Origin: Candidatus Altimarinota bacterium
Lineage (GTDB): Bacteria > Cyanobacteriota > Cyanobacteriia > Cyanobacteriales > Microcystaceae
Direction: 5' to 3'
NCBI GenBank assembly: GCA_012031035.1
Contig: JAAUUT010000012.1
Span: forward strand, 1 to 64,000
DNA: 64,000 bases
Numbering within the stretch: the stretch's first letter is position 1; each line of letters starts with the position of its first letter. The notes beneath the pieces are model-generated. The model did no database searches and was not told the origin of the DNA. It worked only from the letters and a program-made list of their open reading frames with translations. Shown here piece after piece: positions 47,142-56,831 of the stretch. The position numbers were made by a program, and so were the translations under genes.

Positions 47142-47158
47142 GCGAGCATCTTGCTCGC
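47142..47158. repeat. dispersed palindrome GCGAGCA / TGCTCGC
   Basis: A perfect 7-bp stem with loop TCT sits between the 55-aa gene and the invertase gene. A related palindrome with GCGAGCT/AGCTCGC lies at 59373-59399. Confidence 0.6.
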
Positions 47159-47202
47159 GAAAGCGAGGCTTATCTATTAAACAATAAGAGAGCAAACGAT
47201 TA

Positions 47203-48569
47203 ATGGCAACAGAAAACGATTTAATCAAAGAAGCTTGGGAAAGATTGGAAAATCGATTATTTATTACCAAGGTCAGCCAGTAGGAACCTTTGCAGCGAAC
47301 GATCCGAATATGGATGCACTTAATTACGACCAATGTTTTATTCGCGATTTTGTTCCATCGGCGCTGGCTTTTTTAATGAAAGGACAATCGGAGATTGTTC
47401 GCAATTTTTTGAAAATAACTCTCGCCTTACAAAGTCACGAACCGCAAATGGATGCTTTTAAACCAGGGCCGGGATTGATGCCAGCGAGTTTTAAAATTGA
47501 ATCAAAAGATGGCAAAGAGTATTTAACGGCTGACTTTGGCGAACACGCGATCGCAAGGGTTCCACCCGTTGATTCATGTTTGTGGTGGATTATCTTATTA
47601 CGAGCTTACACCAAAGCGACAGGCGATCTTTCTCTATCTCATCAAACCGAGTTTCAAGAAGGTATTAAGCTCATTTTAGATATGTGTCTCGCTCATCGGT
47701 TTGCCATGTATCCAACGATGTTGGTTCCTGATGGAGCATTTACAATAGATCGCCGCATGGGAGTATACGAACATCCGCTCGAAATTCAAGTGTTATTTTA
47801 TGCAGCTTTACGTGCTGCTAGAGAATTGCTTTTGCCAAATAATGATAACTGTACCTGCCTCGAAGATGTCAACCAACGTCTGGGCACTCTGACTTACCAT
47901 CTGCGGGAATATTACTGGATCGATCTCAAACGTTTAAATGAAATTTATCGTTTTGAAGGCGATGAATTTGGTGCAGAAGTTGCCAATCGATTTAATATTT
48001 ATGCCGAGTCAATTCCAGGTTGGTTAATGGAATGGTTGCCAGGAAAAGGAGGATATTTAGCAGGAAATCTCGGCCCCGGACGGATGGATTTTCGTTTTTT
48101 TGCTTTGGGAAATTTAATGGCAATTATTACTTCTCTTGCCAGCGAACAAGAATCTCAAATGATGATAAATTTAATCGAGCAACGCTGGCGCGATTTAATT
48201 GGAGAAATGCCCATGAAAATCTGTTTTCCGGCACTTGAGGGTATGGAGTGGAAAATTATTACGGGTTGCGATCGCAAAAATTTGCCTTGGTCATATCACA
48301 ATGGTGGTAATTGGCCAATGTTACTTTGGTTTTTGGTGGGGGCTGCTCTTAAAACCAATCGAATTGAGGTTGTTTATCGTGCGATCGATATCGCAGAAAC
48401 TCATATAAGTGAGGATAAATGGGCAGAATATTATGATGGAAAAAACGGTCGATTAATTGGCAGACAAGCTAGAAAATATCAAACTTGGACGATCGCGAGT
48501 TATTTAATGGCAAAAGAACTCATGTCTAATCCCGATCGTTTAGAATTACTCACTTTCGAGCGCGAATAA
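47203..48569 (+). CDS. GH100 alkaline/neutral invertase (one frameshift)
   Basis: Translation from the ATG 47203 gives [17 protein letters not shown]. One added A in the run 47249-47252 joins this to [19 protein letters not shown] and the rest of a glycoside hydrolase family 100 enzyme, with [31 protein letters not shown] and [17 protein letters not shown]. It hydrolyses sucrose to glucose and fructose in the cytosol. About 455 residues as corrected, the usual length. As written, the first 17 codons are out of frame with the rest. The gene stands in the envelope-stress region rather than next to sucrose synthesis genes. Confidence 0.85.
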
Positions 48570-49118
48570 ACTAATTTTAGTAATGAGCTAGGTTTTGCCG
48601 CGATCGCGCTTGGTTCTTCAAATGTTCTAGGATTTGAGGATGTATTGACATCAATAGGCTTTACTTCGTAACCGACTATCAATCAAAGCAACAAGAATAT
48701 TCTTACTTTTGGATGAAACAATTCTACACAAAACGTCCCAAACACTTTTCCTCCTGAACTTCTTTATTATTTTTTTAGACTAGGTAAGCTTATAGAGAAT
48801 TCCTGATTTTTGTTGTATCCGGTAAAAATTGATACAAAAACTTGGGATTTCTATTCTTATCATGGTATGGATTTGTTGCACAAAAACCATAGCACCGTCT
48901 AGATTTTGCCTACACTTACATCTAACCTTGTTTTCTACTACATCTGTCGAGCAAATTTTTTAAAGATAAAAAACTTTGTCGAACGCCGATCGCGATTACA
49001 TCTGTCCTGTTATCGAGCATGAAGATCGAGCGCAATTAAAGCATTATCATTATCGTTGCATCTATACTAACGCTTGCATCGATTTAGAGAACGTTCAGAA
49101 CTTGAAAAGGCTGAGATT
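48570..49118. other. 549-bp intergenic region with NtcA-type promoter
   Basis: Apart from the NtcA-type promoter described next, the region contains no recognisable gene, RNA or long repeat. The putative start site lies about 250 nt before ppk2, implying a long AT-rich leader. Confidence 0.5.
48822..48863 (+). promoter_or_regulatory. NtcA-activated promoter (GTAN8TAC - N22 - TATCAT)
   Basis: GTA-AAAATTGA-TAC at 48822-48835 is a perfect NtcA consensus. A -10 element TATCAT (TAN3T) begins at 48858, 22 nt after the box, which is the canonical spacing of class II NtcA promoters. It points rightward to ppk2-glnN. NtcA activates nitrogen-starvation genes in cyanobacteria, and glnN is a known target. 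Confidence 0.75.
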
Positions 49119-50006
49119 ATGGAACTTCAACAGCCAAATGGCACCAGTGGATTATTGGAACAGGAATCCAAGAAACACAAAAAGCACAAAATCTACCTTC
49201 ATGGTGAAAGCGAACAGCCCAAACTAAAAAAGATAGATAAGAAGGGATACGAAGAAGAACTAATAAAACTACAGACCGAACTTGTCAAGATGCAGTATTG
49301 GATCAAGCATACTGGTTATCGCTTGGTCATACTTTTTGAAGGACGCGATGCGGCTGGAAAAGGAGGCACGATCAAACGAATTGTCGAGCCGCTCAATCCT
49401 CGTGGTTGCAGGGTAGTAGCTTTGGGAACGCCTTCGGATCGCGAAAAAACCCAGTGGTATTTTCAACGCTATGTCGAACACTTGCCTGCTGCTGGGGAGA
49501 TCGCAATATTCGATCGCAGTTGGTACAACCGCGCTGGCGTAGAACACGTGATGGGTTTTTGCACCGACGAACAATACAACGAGTTTATGCAATCGTGTCC
49601 CGAATTCGAGCGAATGTTGGTGCGATCGGGCATAATGTTGCTCAAATACTGGTTCTCAGTCAGTGACGAGGAACAAGAACGTCGCTTTCAATCGCGGACA
49701 ATAGACCCCGCACGTCGCTGGAAACTGAGTCCAATGGATTTAGAATCGCGCGATCGCTGGGTAGAATATTCCAAAGCAAAAGACAAGATGTTGGCTCATA
49801 CCAATATCCCAGAAGCGCCTTGGTTTACCGTGGAAGCGAACGACAAAAAACGCGCTCGTCTCAACTGTCTGAATCACATTTTGAGCAAAGTTCCCTATTC
49901 TGATATGACTCCCGAACCGATGGAATTACCGCCCCGTCGCGATGCTCCCCAAGATTACGTTCGTCCCCCTCTCAACGAACAGTTTTTTGTACCCTCAGTC
50001 TACTAA
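49119..50006 (+). CDS. ppk2: polyphosphate kinase 2
   Basis: This is a PPK2 of about 295 residues with Walker A-like LFEGRDAAGKGGTIKRI, a second motif IAIFDRSWYNRAGVEHVMGF and the lid region. It transfers phosphate between polyphosphate and nucleotides (ADP or GDP, or AMP depending on class). The start is taken at ATG 49119, because the open frame upstream runs only to a TTG and lacks similarity. It is separated from glnN by 21 bp, so the two form an operon. Together with the NtcA-type promoter, this ties polyphosphate use to nitrogen shortage. Confidence 0.9.
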   Translation: MELQQPNGTSGLLEQESKKHKKHKIYLHGESEQPKLKKIDKKGYEEELIKLQTELVKMQYWIKHTGYRLVILFEGRDAAGKGGTIKRIVEPLNPRGCRVVALGTPSDREKTQWYFQRYVEHLPAAGEIAIFDRSWYNRAGVEHVMGFCTDEQYNEFMQSCPEFERMLVRSGIMLLKYWFSVSDEEQERRFQSRTIDPARRWKLSPMDLESRDRWVEYSKAKDKMLAHTNIPEAPWFTVEANDKKRARLNCLNHILSKVPYSDMTPEPMELPPRRDAPQDYVRPPLNEQFFVPSVY

Positions 50007-50027
50007 AGTAACCATAGGAAAATCATC

Positions 50028-52199
50028 ATGAGTTATGAATTGCGCTCTCAGGCAATCTCCCAAGTTATCGATCGCCAACCAATGCCGTCCAAAATTCCCT
50101 CGCGGCTAGAAGCCTTATGGACAGCGGATGTATTCACGCTCGGTAAGATGCAGGCAAGTCTTCCCAAGGACGTGTTTAAATCCCTCAAAAACACCATCCA
50201 AAATGGCGGAAAACTGGATGTATCAGTAGCTGGTATCGTGGCAGCAGCAATGAAAGACTGGGCGATCTCCAAAGGCGCACTGTACTACGCTCACGTATTT
50301 TATCCCCTCACCAACGCAACCGCCGAAAAACACGATGGCTTCATTTCCGTACAAAGTGATGGAAGTGTCATCTCAGAATTTACCGGAAAAGTTCTAGTAC
50401 AAGGCGAACCCGATGGTTCGTCGTTTCCTAATGGCGGACTTCGCTCTACCTTTGAAGCGCGAGGATATACGGCATGGGATGTCACCAGTCCCGCCTACGT
50501 GATGGAAACTGATAACGGCTTGACGCTGTGCATCCCTACGGTTTTTATCTCTTGGACGGGTGTAGCACTAGACAAGAAAACGCCGCTTTTACGTTCTAAT
50601 GCAGCAATGAACAAAGCTGCAACCCGCGTACTCAAGCTGTTAGGACATAATGACGTTGCGACGGTTAATTCGAGTTGCGGCCCGGAACAGGAATACTTTT
50701 TAGTCGATGCTCATTTTGCTCACAGCCGCCCCGATTTATTGCTGACAGGACGCACGCTATTCGGAAAATCTGCTGCTAAAGGTCAACAATTTGACGATCA
50801 TTACTTCGGTGCTATTCCAGAGCGCGTTCAGGTTTTCATGCAGGATGTAGAAGAGAAAATGTATCGACTGGGAATTCCTGCCAAAACCAGACATAACGAA
50901 GTCGCCCCCGGTCAGTTTGAGATTGCGCCATTTTTTGAGGCGGCAAACGTGGCAAGCGACCACCAACAGCTAACCATGACCATCCTCAAATGTACGGCAA
51001 AGAAACACGGTTTCGTTTGCTTGCTACACGAAAAACCCTTTGCAGGAATTAATGGTTCTGGCAAGCACGTCAATTGGTCGGTTGGCAATGCAACCCAAGG
51101 AAACTTGTTAGATCCAGGAAGTACGCCCCATGAGAATATGCAATTTTTGCTATTCTGTGGTGCTGTGATTCGTGGCGTTCACAAATATGGCCCGCTTTTG
51201 AGAGCGGTAGTAGCAACTGCTAGTAACGACCACAGATTAGGGGCTAATGAAGCTCCACCTGCAATTATCTCTGTCTATTTAGGAACGCAGCTAGAAGAGG
51301 TATTCGAGCAAATTGCTACAGGAGAAGTTAAAGATTCCGCACAGGTTGGGATGATGAACTTAGGGGTGGATACTCTACCTGTCTTCCCCAAAGATCCAGG
51401 CGATCGCAATCGTACATCTCCCTTTGCCTTCACCGGAAACCGCTTTGAGTTCCGGGCAGTTGGGTCTAATCAGTCAGTTTCTGGCCCGTTAGTGGCAATG
51501 AATACGATCTTAGCGGATTCTTTAACCTGGGTTGCCGATAAGCTAGAGGAAGAACTCGCCAAAGGACCTGAATTAAATGACGCGGTTCGCGCCATCCTCA
51601 AAGAGATAATGGACAACCACAGCGCTGTCATCTTTGGTGGCGACGGCTATTCTGAAGAATGGCACAAAATGGCGGTTGAGGAGCGAGGTTTATTAAATTT
51701 ACGCACGAGTGCCGATGCGTTACCCGTTATCAAAGAGAAGCACATCGAAGAACTGTTTGAAAAATTGGGCGTTCTTACCCCTGTTGAGTTAGAAAGTCGT
51801 TTTGATGTTTATGCCGAGCAATACATCAAGACAATTGAGGTAGAGGCAAAACTAGTGATAAGTATGGCAAAAACGATGATTTACCCGGCAGCAGTCCGAT
51901 ATTTATCGCAGCTTAGTAACGCGATCGCTAGTGTAACTTCAATTGGTCTGAGTCTGGACAAAGAAATCGCCGAAAAAGTGGCGACGCTCGTACAATCGAT
52001 GATGGATATGGTAAGCAAACTCAGCGTCGCTATGGATAAGCACGACTTTGCTACAACTGATGAACATATGCAGTATTTTGCTCAAACTATTCGTCCTCTA
52101 ATGGATAAAGTACGCCAATACGCAGATGCCCTTGAAGGGGAAGTCGCTGACGATTTGTGGCCGTTACCTACTTATCAGGAAATGCTATTTATTAAGTAG
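50028..52199 (+). CDS. glnN: glutamine synthetase type III
   Basis: This 723-residue enzyme has the type III N-terminal domain ([20 protein letters not shown]) and catalytic motifs [29 protein letters not shown] and the ATP-binding region. The GSIII C-terminal helical part continues to the end ([20 protein letters not shown]). It makes glutamine from glutamate and ammonium with ATP and forms dodecamers unlike the smaller type I enzyme. In some cyanobacteria it is induced by nitrogen starvation through NtcA. It follows ppk2 with AGGAAAA as ribosome-binding site. Confidence 0.95.
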   Translation: MSYELRSQAISQVIDRQPMPSKIPSRLEALWTADVFTLGKMQASLPKDVFKSLKNTIQNGGKLDVSVAGIVAAAMKDWAISKGALYYAHVFYPLTNATAEKHDGFISVQSDGSVISEFTGKVLVQGEPDGSSFPNGGLRSTFEARGYTAWDVTSPAYVMETDNGLTLCIPTVFISWTGVALDKKTPLLRSNAAMNKAATRVLKLLGHNDVATVNSSCGPEQEYFLVDAHFAHSRPDLLLTGRTLFGKSAAKGQQFDDHYFGAIPERVQVFMQDVEEKMYRLGIPAKTRHNEVAPGQFEIAPFFEAANVASDHQQLTMTILKCTAKKHGFVCLLHEKPFAGINGSGKHVNWSVGNATQGNLLDPGSTPHENMQFLLFCGAVIRGVHKYGPLLRAVVATASNDHRLGANEAPPAIISVYLGTQLEEVFEQIATGEVKDSAQVGMMNLGVDTLPVFPKDPGDRNRTSPFAFTGNRFEFRAVGSNQSVSGPLVAMNTILADSLTWVADKLEEELAKGPELNDAVRAILKEIMDNHSAVIFGGDGYSEEWHKMAVEERGLLNLRTSADALPVIKEKHIEELFEKLGVLTPVELESRFDVYAEQYIKTIEVEAKLVISMAKTMIYPAAVRYLSQLSNAIASVTSIGLSLDKEIAEKVATLVQSMMDMVSKLSVAMDKHDFATTDEHMQYFAQTIRPLMDKVRQYADALEGEVADDLWPLPTYQEMLFIK

Positions 52200-52239
52200 A
52201 TCTTTTCACGCAAGAACAACTCAATCGGTTTAACTTTAT

Positions 52240-52287
52240 AATGACGAAGAAGAAAGAGAAAAATAGCTCTTTTGATTCTTCGTCATT
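52240..52287 (+). terminator. stem-loop after glnN
   Basis: AATGACGAAGAA (52240-52251) pairs perfectly with TTCTTCGTCATT (52276-52287), and the loop adds AGAG/CTCT pairing. It lies 40 bp after glnN and has no clear T tract. It is probably the 3' end of the ppk2-glnN mRNA. Confidence 0.6.
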
Positions 52288-52396
52288 TCATGCGATCGCC
52301 CAGATTTTAGATTATTTGACTTAAATTCTGGTGCGATAAATTCAAAAAAAATTTCTGGGATCGGTCAAACTAGAAATAGAAATTAAGGAGAGTTTC

Positions 52397-53050
52397 ATGA
52401 CACAATCAATCGAAGCACGCGATCTATTCCGCACCGCCTACGAAAACCGCTACACTTGGGATAAGAATTTTTCTGGTTATACCGCCGAGATTACCTTCAA
52501 GCGAGCGGATGAGGTTTTTAAGGGGAAAGTTTGCGTCAATCGAGATCTAAGTGCTGAAGTATTCGATGTAGCAGACGAACAAGCACAAAAAGAAATTCAC
52601 TCCCAATTATGGGAAACCGCCATCCATCGCATCCGCAGAAGCTTTGAAGAAACGCACAGCAAAAATAGCTTTAGCTACGGCGCAACCGATGAAACAGGTG
52701 CAGTAGAAATTTTGGTGGGTGGAAAATCCGATGGCGATCGCTATAAACTTCGCAATAATGAAGTTTGTCATGTCCATCGTCAAATTCACGGTGTCGTAGT
52801 TACTATCGATACTTTCAGCAGTCACCAGACAGGCGAAGGTTATCTTTCTCATCGCTACGATTCTATCTATCGCGATCCTAAAACAGGCGAACTCAAAGGC
52901 GGACGCAGCGAGTTTGAAGACAATTACGAAAAAATTGACGGGTATTACATTTTAACTAGTCGAGTCATTACCACCGAAGAAAACGGTCAAAAAATAACTA
53001 GAGAATATGGTTTTTCTAATGTTAAGTTGCTCGAACCGGCTGTAGTCTAA
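52397..53050 (+). CDS. DUF3386 family protein
   Basis: This 217-residue soluble protein starts after AAGGAGAG. It has ARDLFRTAYENRYTWDKNF, TAEITFKRADEVFKGKV and SRVITTEENGQKITREYGFSN, matching the DUF3386 family, which occurs in cyanobacteria and photosynthetic eukaryotes. It has no signal peptide or membrane helix. The function is unknown. It is monocistronic. Confidence 0.85.
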   Translation: MTQSIEARDLFRTAYENRYTWDKNFSGYTAEITFKRADEVFKGKVCVNRDLSAEVFDVADEQAQKEIHSQLWETAIHRIRRSFEETHSKNSFSYGATDETGAVEILVGGKSDGDRYKLRNNEVCHVHRQIHGVVVTIDTFSSHQTGEGYLSHRYDSIYRDPKTGELKGGRSEFEDNYEKIDGYYILTSRVITTEENGQKITREYGFSNVKLLEPAVV

Positions 53051-53206
53051 GTAGGTGAAGGGGATTTTTTTGGTAAAGGGTGAAGGGTAAAAGGGAAAAC
53101 CCTTATCTATATTTTCTCCATTCTCCCTTAACCTTTCCTCCTAACATTCTATTATCATGATTCCATTGTTGATGTGAACAGAAATTAACCAATTCCCTAA
53201 TTTTAA

Positions 53207-54558
53207 TTATTGCAATTGCAAGCATAATTGCCGGAAAGATTCGCCTCGATGTTCAAAACTTTGATATTGGTCAAAACTAGCGCAGGCGGGCGACAATAAG
53301 ACAACTTGGGCGGCTTTTTCTTTGGCAAGTTCTAACCCTCGTTTGACTGCATTATCCATCGTTTCGACAATTTCGTAAGATTCGTAACCCGACACTTGCA
53401 ACCGTCGTGCAAAAGCGGGTGCAGCATCTCCAATTAATAATACTGCTGCTGCTTTGCTGCGAATGACTTCAATCCATTTTGTATCGTCACCTTCTTTGGC
53501 TTCTCCTCCTGCAATCAGAATAGCAGCGATCGCACTGAAGCTAAACCAACTTCTGCGGCATCGTAGTTAGTCGCTTTACTGTCGTTGATAAAATCGATCC
53601 CCGCGACGGTACAGATATATTCAAGACGATGGGGAACGCCTGGGAAAGTCGCGATCGCGTGGGAAATTGCATTTTTATCAATTCGGGCCAATCGCGCCGC
53701 CGCTACTGCGACAAGCAAGTTTTGTAGATTGTGCGTCCCTACCATTTTAAACAGGTTTACGGGCATAATTAGTTCTCCAAAAGCCGTTATCCAACTGTCT
53801 TCGAGATAAACGCCTTTTGCCGGGTCGCACAACAGCTTATCTTTACCATAAATGCTAGTCCAATAAGCATTTTGCCACTGTTGCAAGCCAATGTTACGCA
53901 AATAAGGATCGTCCCCATTAAAAATTTGATAATTGCAGCGTTTAATTAGGGACGCTTTAATGTTGTAATAGTTTTCTAGGGTTTTGTGACGATTGAGGTG
54001 ATCGGGTGTAAACGTCGTCCAAATTCCAATTTTAGGCGCTAGTTCAAAAGAAGATTCGATTTGATAGCTGCTAATTTCTCCGATAATCCAATCATAGGAT
54101 TGTCTCAATAAGGCGAGTTCGCAAGCTGCATAACCGATATTCCCGCACGAAGGCGCATTTAATTGGGCCGCTTGAAAGATAGCTGCAATGAGAGAGGTTG
54201 TAGTCGTTTTGCCATTCGTTCCCGTAACGCCTACCCAGGGAAAAGACTTGAGATAGCGCCAAGCAAGTTCGAGTTCTCCAATTGTATCGATTCCCCGATC
54301 TCTCGCTTCGACTAAGATGGGAATGTCCCACGGAACGCCAGGACTGACAACGATGAGATTGGGTAAATTGTTTGAGTCAAGGGATAAATTATGACCTAGT
54401 TTAACGATAAGACCTTCTTTTTCTAAATCTTTCTGGGTTTTTTGTAGAGATTCGCTGTTGGCGCGATCGCTGAGAATCACTTCCCAACCCTCTCTTTTCA
54501 ATAATTTTGTCGCAGCAATTCCAGATCTTCCAAGTCCGATCGCGTAAGCTTTGGGCAT
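53207..54558 (-). CDS. murD: UDP-N-acetylmuramoylalanine-D-glutamate ligase (one frameshift)
   Basis: The main part (53515-54558) has [21 protein letters not shown]-loop [15 protein letters not shown] and catalytic sequence [13 protein letters not shown]. The C-terminal part (to 53207) has [18 protein letters not shown] and [12 protein letters not shown]. They join at 53525-53533; adding one C (minus strand) beside the HIP1 site restores [20 protein letters not shown]. MurD adds D-glutamate to the peptidoglycan precursor and is essential, so the shift is probably a base-call error. The start is taken at MPKAY (54558). About 450 residues, normal. Confidence 0.92.
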
Positions 54559-54701
54559 AATTTCCGTATAACTGTAGGCAACCTTATATCGTACCTTCAA
54601 TTGACGGTGAGTTAGCCTCGATTGTGGCAATTTATCCGATAATGTAAGTTGCTAGTTAAAAAACACAAGCTATTTTTAACTAGCAACTTACGTTTTTAGT
54701 T

Positions 54702-56628
54702 TTATTGGTTTTTAAAGTAAGCTTCCAACGCTTGAGCAACGATTTGATTCATTGATTTGCCTTCTTGAGTTGCTGCTTCTTTGAGACGAGCAAACATTTC
54801 ATCGTGGACGCTGACTCGATTTTGGTGCTTGCGATTTCTGCGAGATTTACTCGACTTGCTGTAGCTTCCGAGTTCGTAAGAAGCGGAAAACTCTCTTAAA
54901 ACATCAAAACCAACGCGATGGCAAAATTCGCCAAAACTTTCGTTTTTATGTTTATTTCGTTTGAAACAAACAAAAATAGGCTCAAAAAAGCTTTCTAAGT
55001 TAGAGATATTCAATTTATCTTCATAAGCTTGAGCTAGTTCCGTTTGATTGGGCGTTCCTCCCAGCCAAACTTGATAGGTTTCGGGAAAACGTCCGACAAA
55101 CCCTAATTCTGCCATATAAGGTCTAGCGCATCCATTGGGGCAACCCGTCATCCGAATAACGAAATGTTCTTTTTCTAGTCCCACTTTATCGAGTAGCGCC
55201 CGAATGCGGTCTATAATTCCAGGAAGCGCTCGTTCTGATTCGGTAATAGCAAGTCCGCAGGTTGGAAAGGCGGGACAAGCCATCGAATAGCGGATTAAAG
55301 GTTCAATTTCTCTCGGATCGGTGATAATGCCGTGCTGGTGTAGAATATCTTCAATGACGGGTTTCTGGGATGGTTCTATGTCGTAGAGAATGGCATTATG
55401 ATTGGGAGTCAGTCGCATCGGTAAATTAAACTGCTCGATAATTTTACGCAGGGCAGTTTTTAACTGAAAGCTACCTTCATCTTTGACGCGACCGTTTTCG
55501 ATGGAAATTCCTAAGAAAAGTTTACCGTCTCCTTGTTCGTTCCATCCGAGATAGTCTTCGTATTTCCAATCGGGTAAAGGTTTGAAAGGATCTACTTTTT
55601 TGCCAAAATACTCTTCTACTTTGGCGCGGAATTTTTCTACTCCCCAATCTTCGAGGAGATATTTCATTCTGGCATGACGGCGGTTAGCGCGATCGCCATA
55701 ATCTCTCTGAGTCGCTAAAATGGCTTTTACTAAGTCGTAGACATCTTCTTTTACTACATAACCAATCGCATCTGCCATGCGTGGGAAGGTTTCTTCTTTA
55801 TTGTGAGTGCGTCCTAATCCACCCCCTGCCAGGACGTTAAACCCCTCAAGTTCTCCTTTATCATTGGTCATGACGACCAAGGTAACATCGTTGGTGTAGA
55901 GATCGACAGAATTATCTCCAGGTACGGTGACGGTACATTTAAATTTGCGGGGCATATAATGTTCCCCATAAAGTGGCTCTTCTTTATCGGGTAAATTAAC
56001 GCCGTTAGCATTGCGCATTCTTGCTGCTTTTACGTCTGGGGACTCTTCAGCGCTGATTGCCTTTTCTCCATCTAACCAAATTTCGTAATAAGCACCCGTT
56101 TGGGGAGCGAGTAAATCGGCGACATTATTGGCATATTCCCAAGCATACTGATATTCTGGACGATTTTTATAAGGGGCGGGCGGAGCCATAACGTTGCGAT
56201 TGATGTCGCCGCAAGCGCCCAAGGTCGATCCCATATTCCGTATAATGGTGCTTAGGGTTGCTTTGAGGTTCTTTTTTGAGAATGCCATGCAGTTGAAATC
56301 CCTGACGAGTAGTAACGCGCATTGTCTGATTGCCATACTCGTCTGAGAGGCGATCTAGCGTAAGATAGAGTTGCGCTGGTATAAAACCGCCTGGGCTTCT
56401 AGTACGCAACATGAATTGATAGTCTTTTTCGTGTCCTTGGACTCGGTTATCGCGATTATCTTGTTGATAAGAACCGTGAAATTTGAGAATTTGAATAGCA
56501 TCTTCGCTAAAGTGAGTCGTATCTTCTAATAGTTGAGTTGCTAAAGGTTCCCGTAAATGATTGCTGCGCTCTTTAATTCCTTCTACTTTAGAAACTTTTG
56601 GCGTTGAGGATATAGGAGTTTTTACCAT
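54702..56628 (-). CDS. sir: ferredoxin-sulfite reductase with ribbon-helix-helix tail (one frameshift)
   Basis: The N-terminal part (56167-56628) holds [20 protein letters not shown]. The remainder (54702 onward) has [18 protein letters not shown] and [18 protein letters not shown], the Cys pairs that bind the 4Fe-4S/siroheme. They join at the six-T run 56272-56277; five restore [17 protein letters not shown]. The enzyme reduces sulfite to sulfide with ferredoxin. The last 45 or so residues, [20 protein letters not shown] then [15 protein letters not shown], look like a ribbon-helix-helix DNA-binding domain appended to the enzyme. About 641 residues. It is divergent from the FHA-ABC gene. Confidence 0.9.
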
Positions 56629-56831
56629 CGGAATAAATTATTGAATAATCGATACTAACAGGTCGAAATTGTTTGGACAGTTAACCGAGCGGATTTTGGT
56701 CACTCCTTCCATTTTAGCGTTTACGGGTCGCAACAAGTCTTTAAAAATTATGACGTTGAAGCTTGCGATCGCGATTACAATCAGCTATTAAGGGAAGATT
56801 TTTTGAGTTTTTATAGTTCTATCTTTTTCAG

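Noticed and set aside
48976-49227. 83-codon open frame before ppk2
   Set aside because: It overlaps ppk2 in another frame, has no recognisable family or ribosome-binding site.
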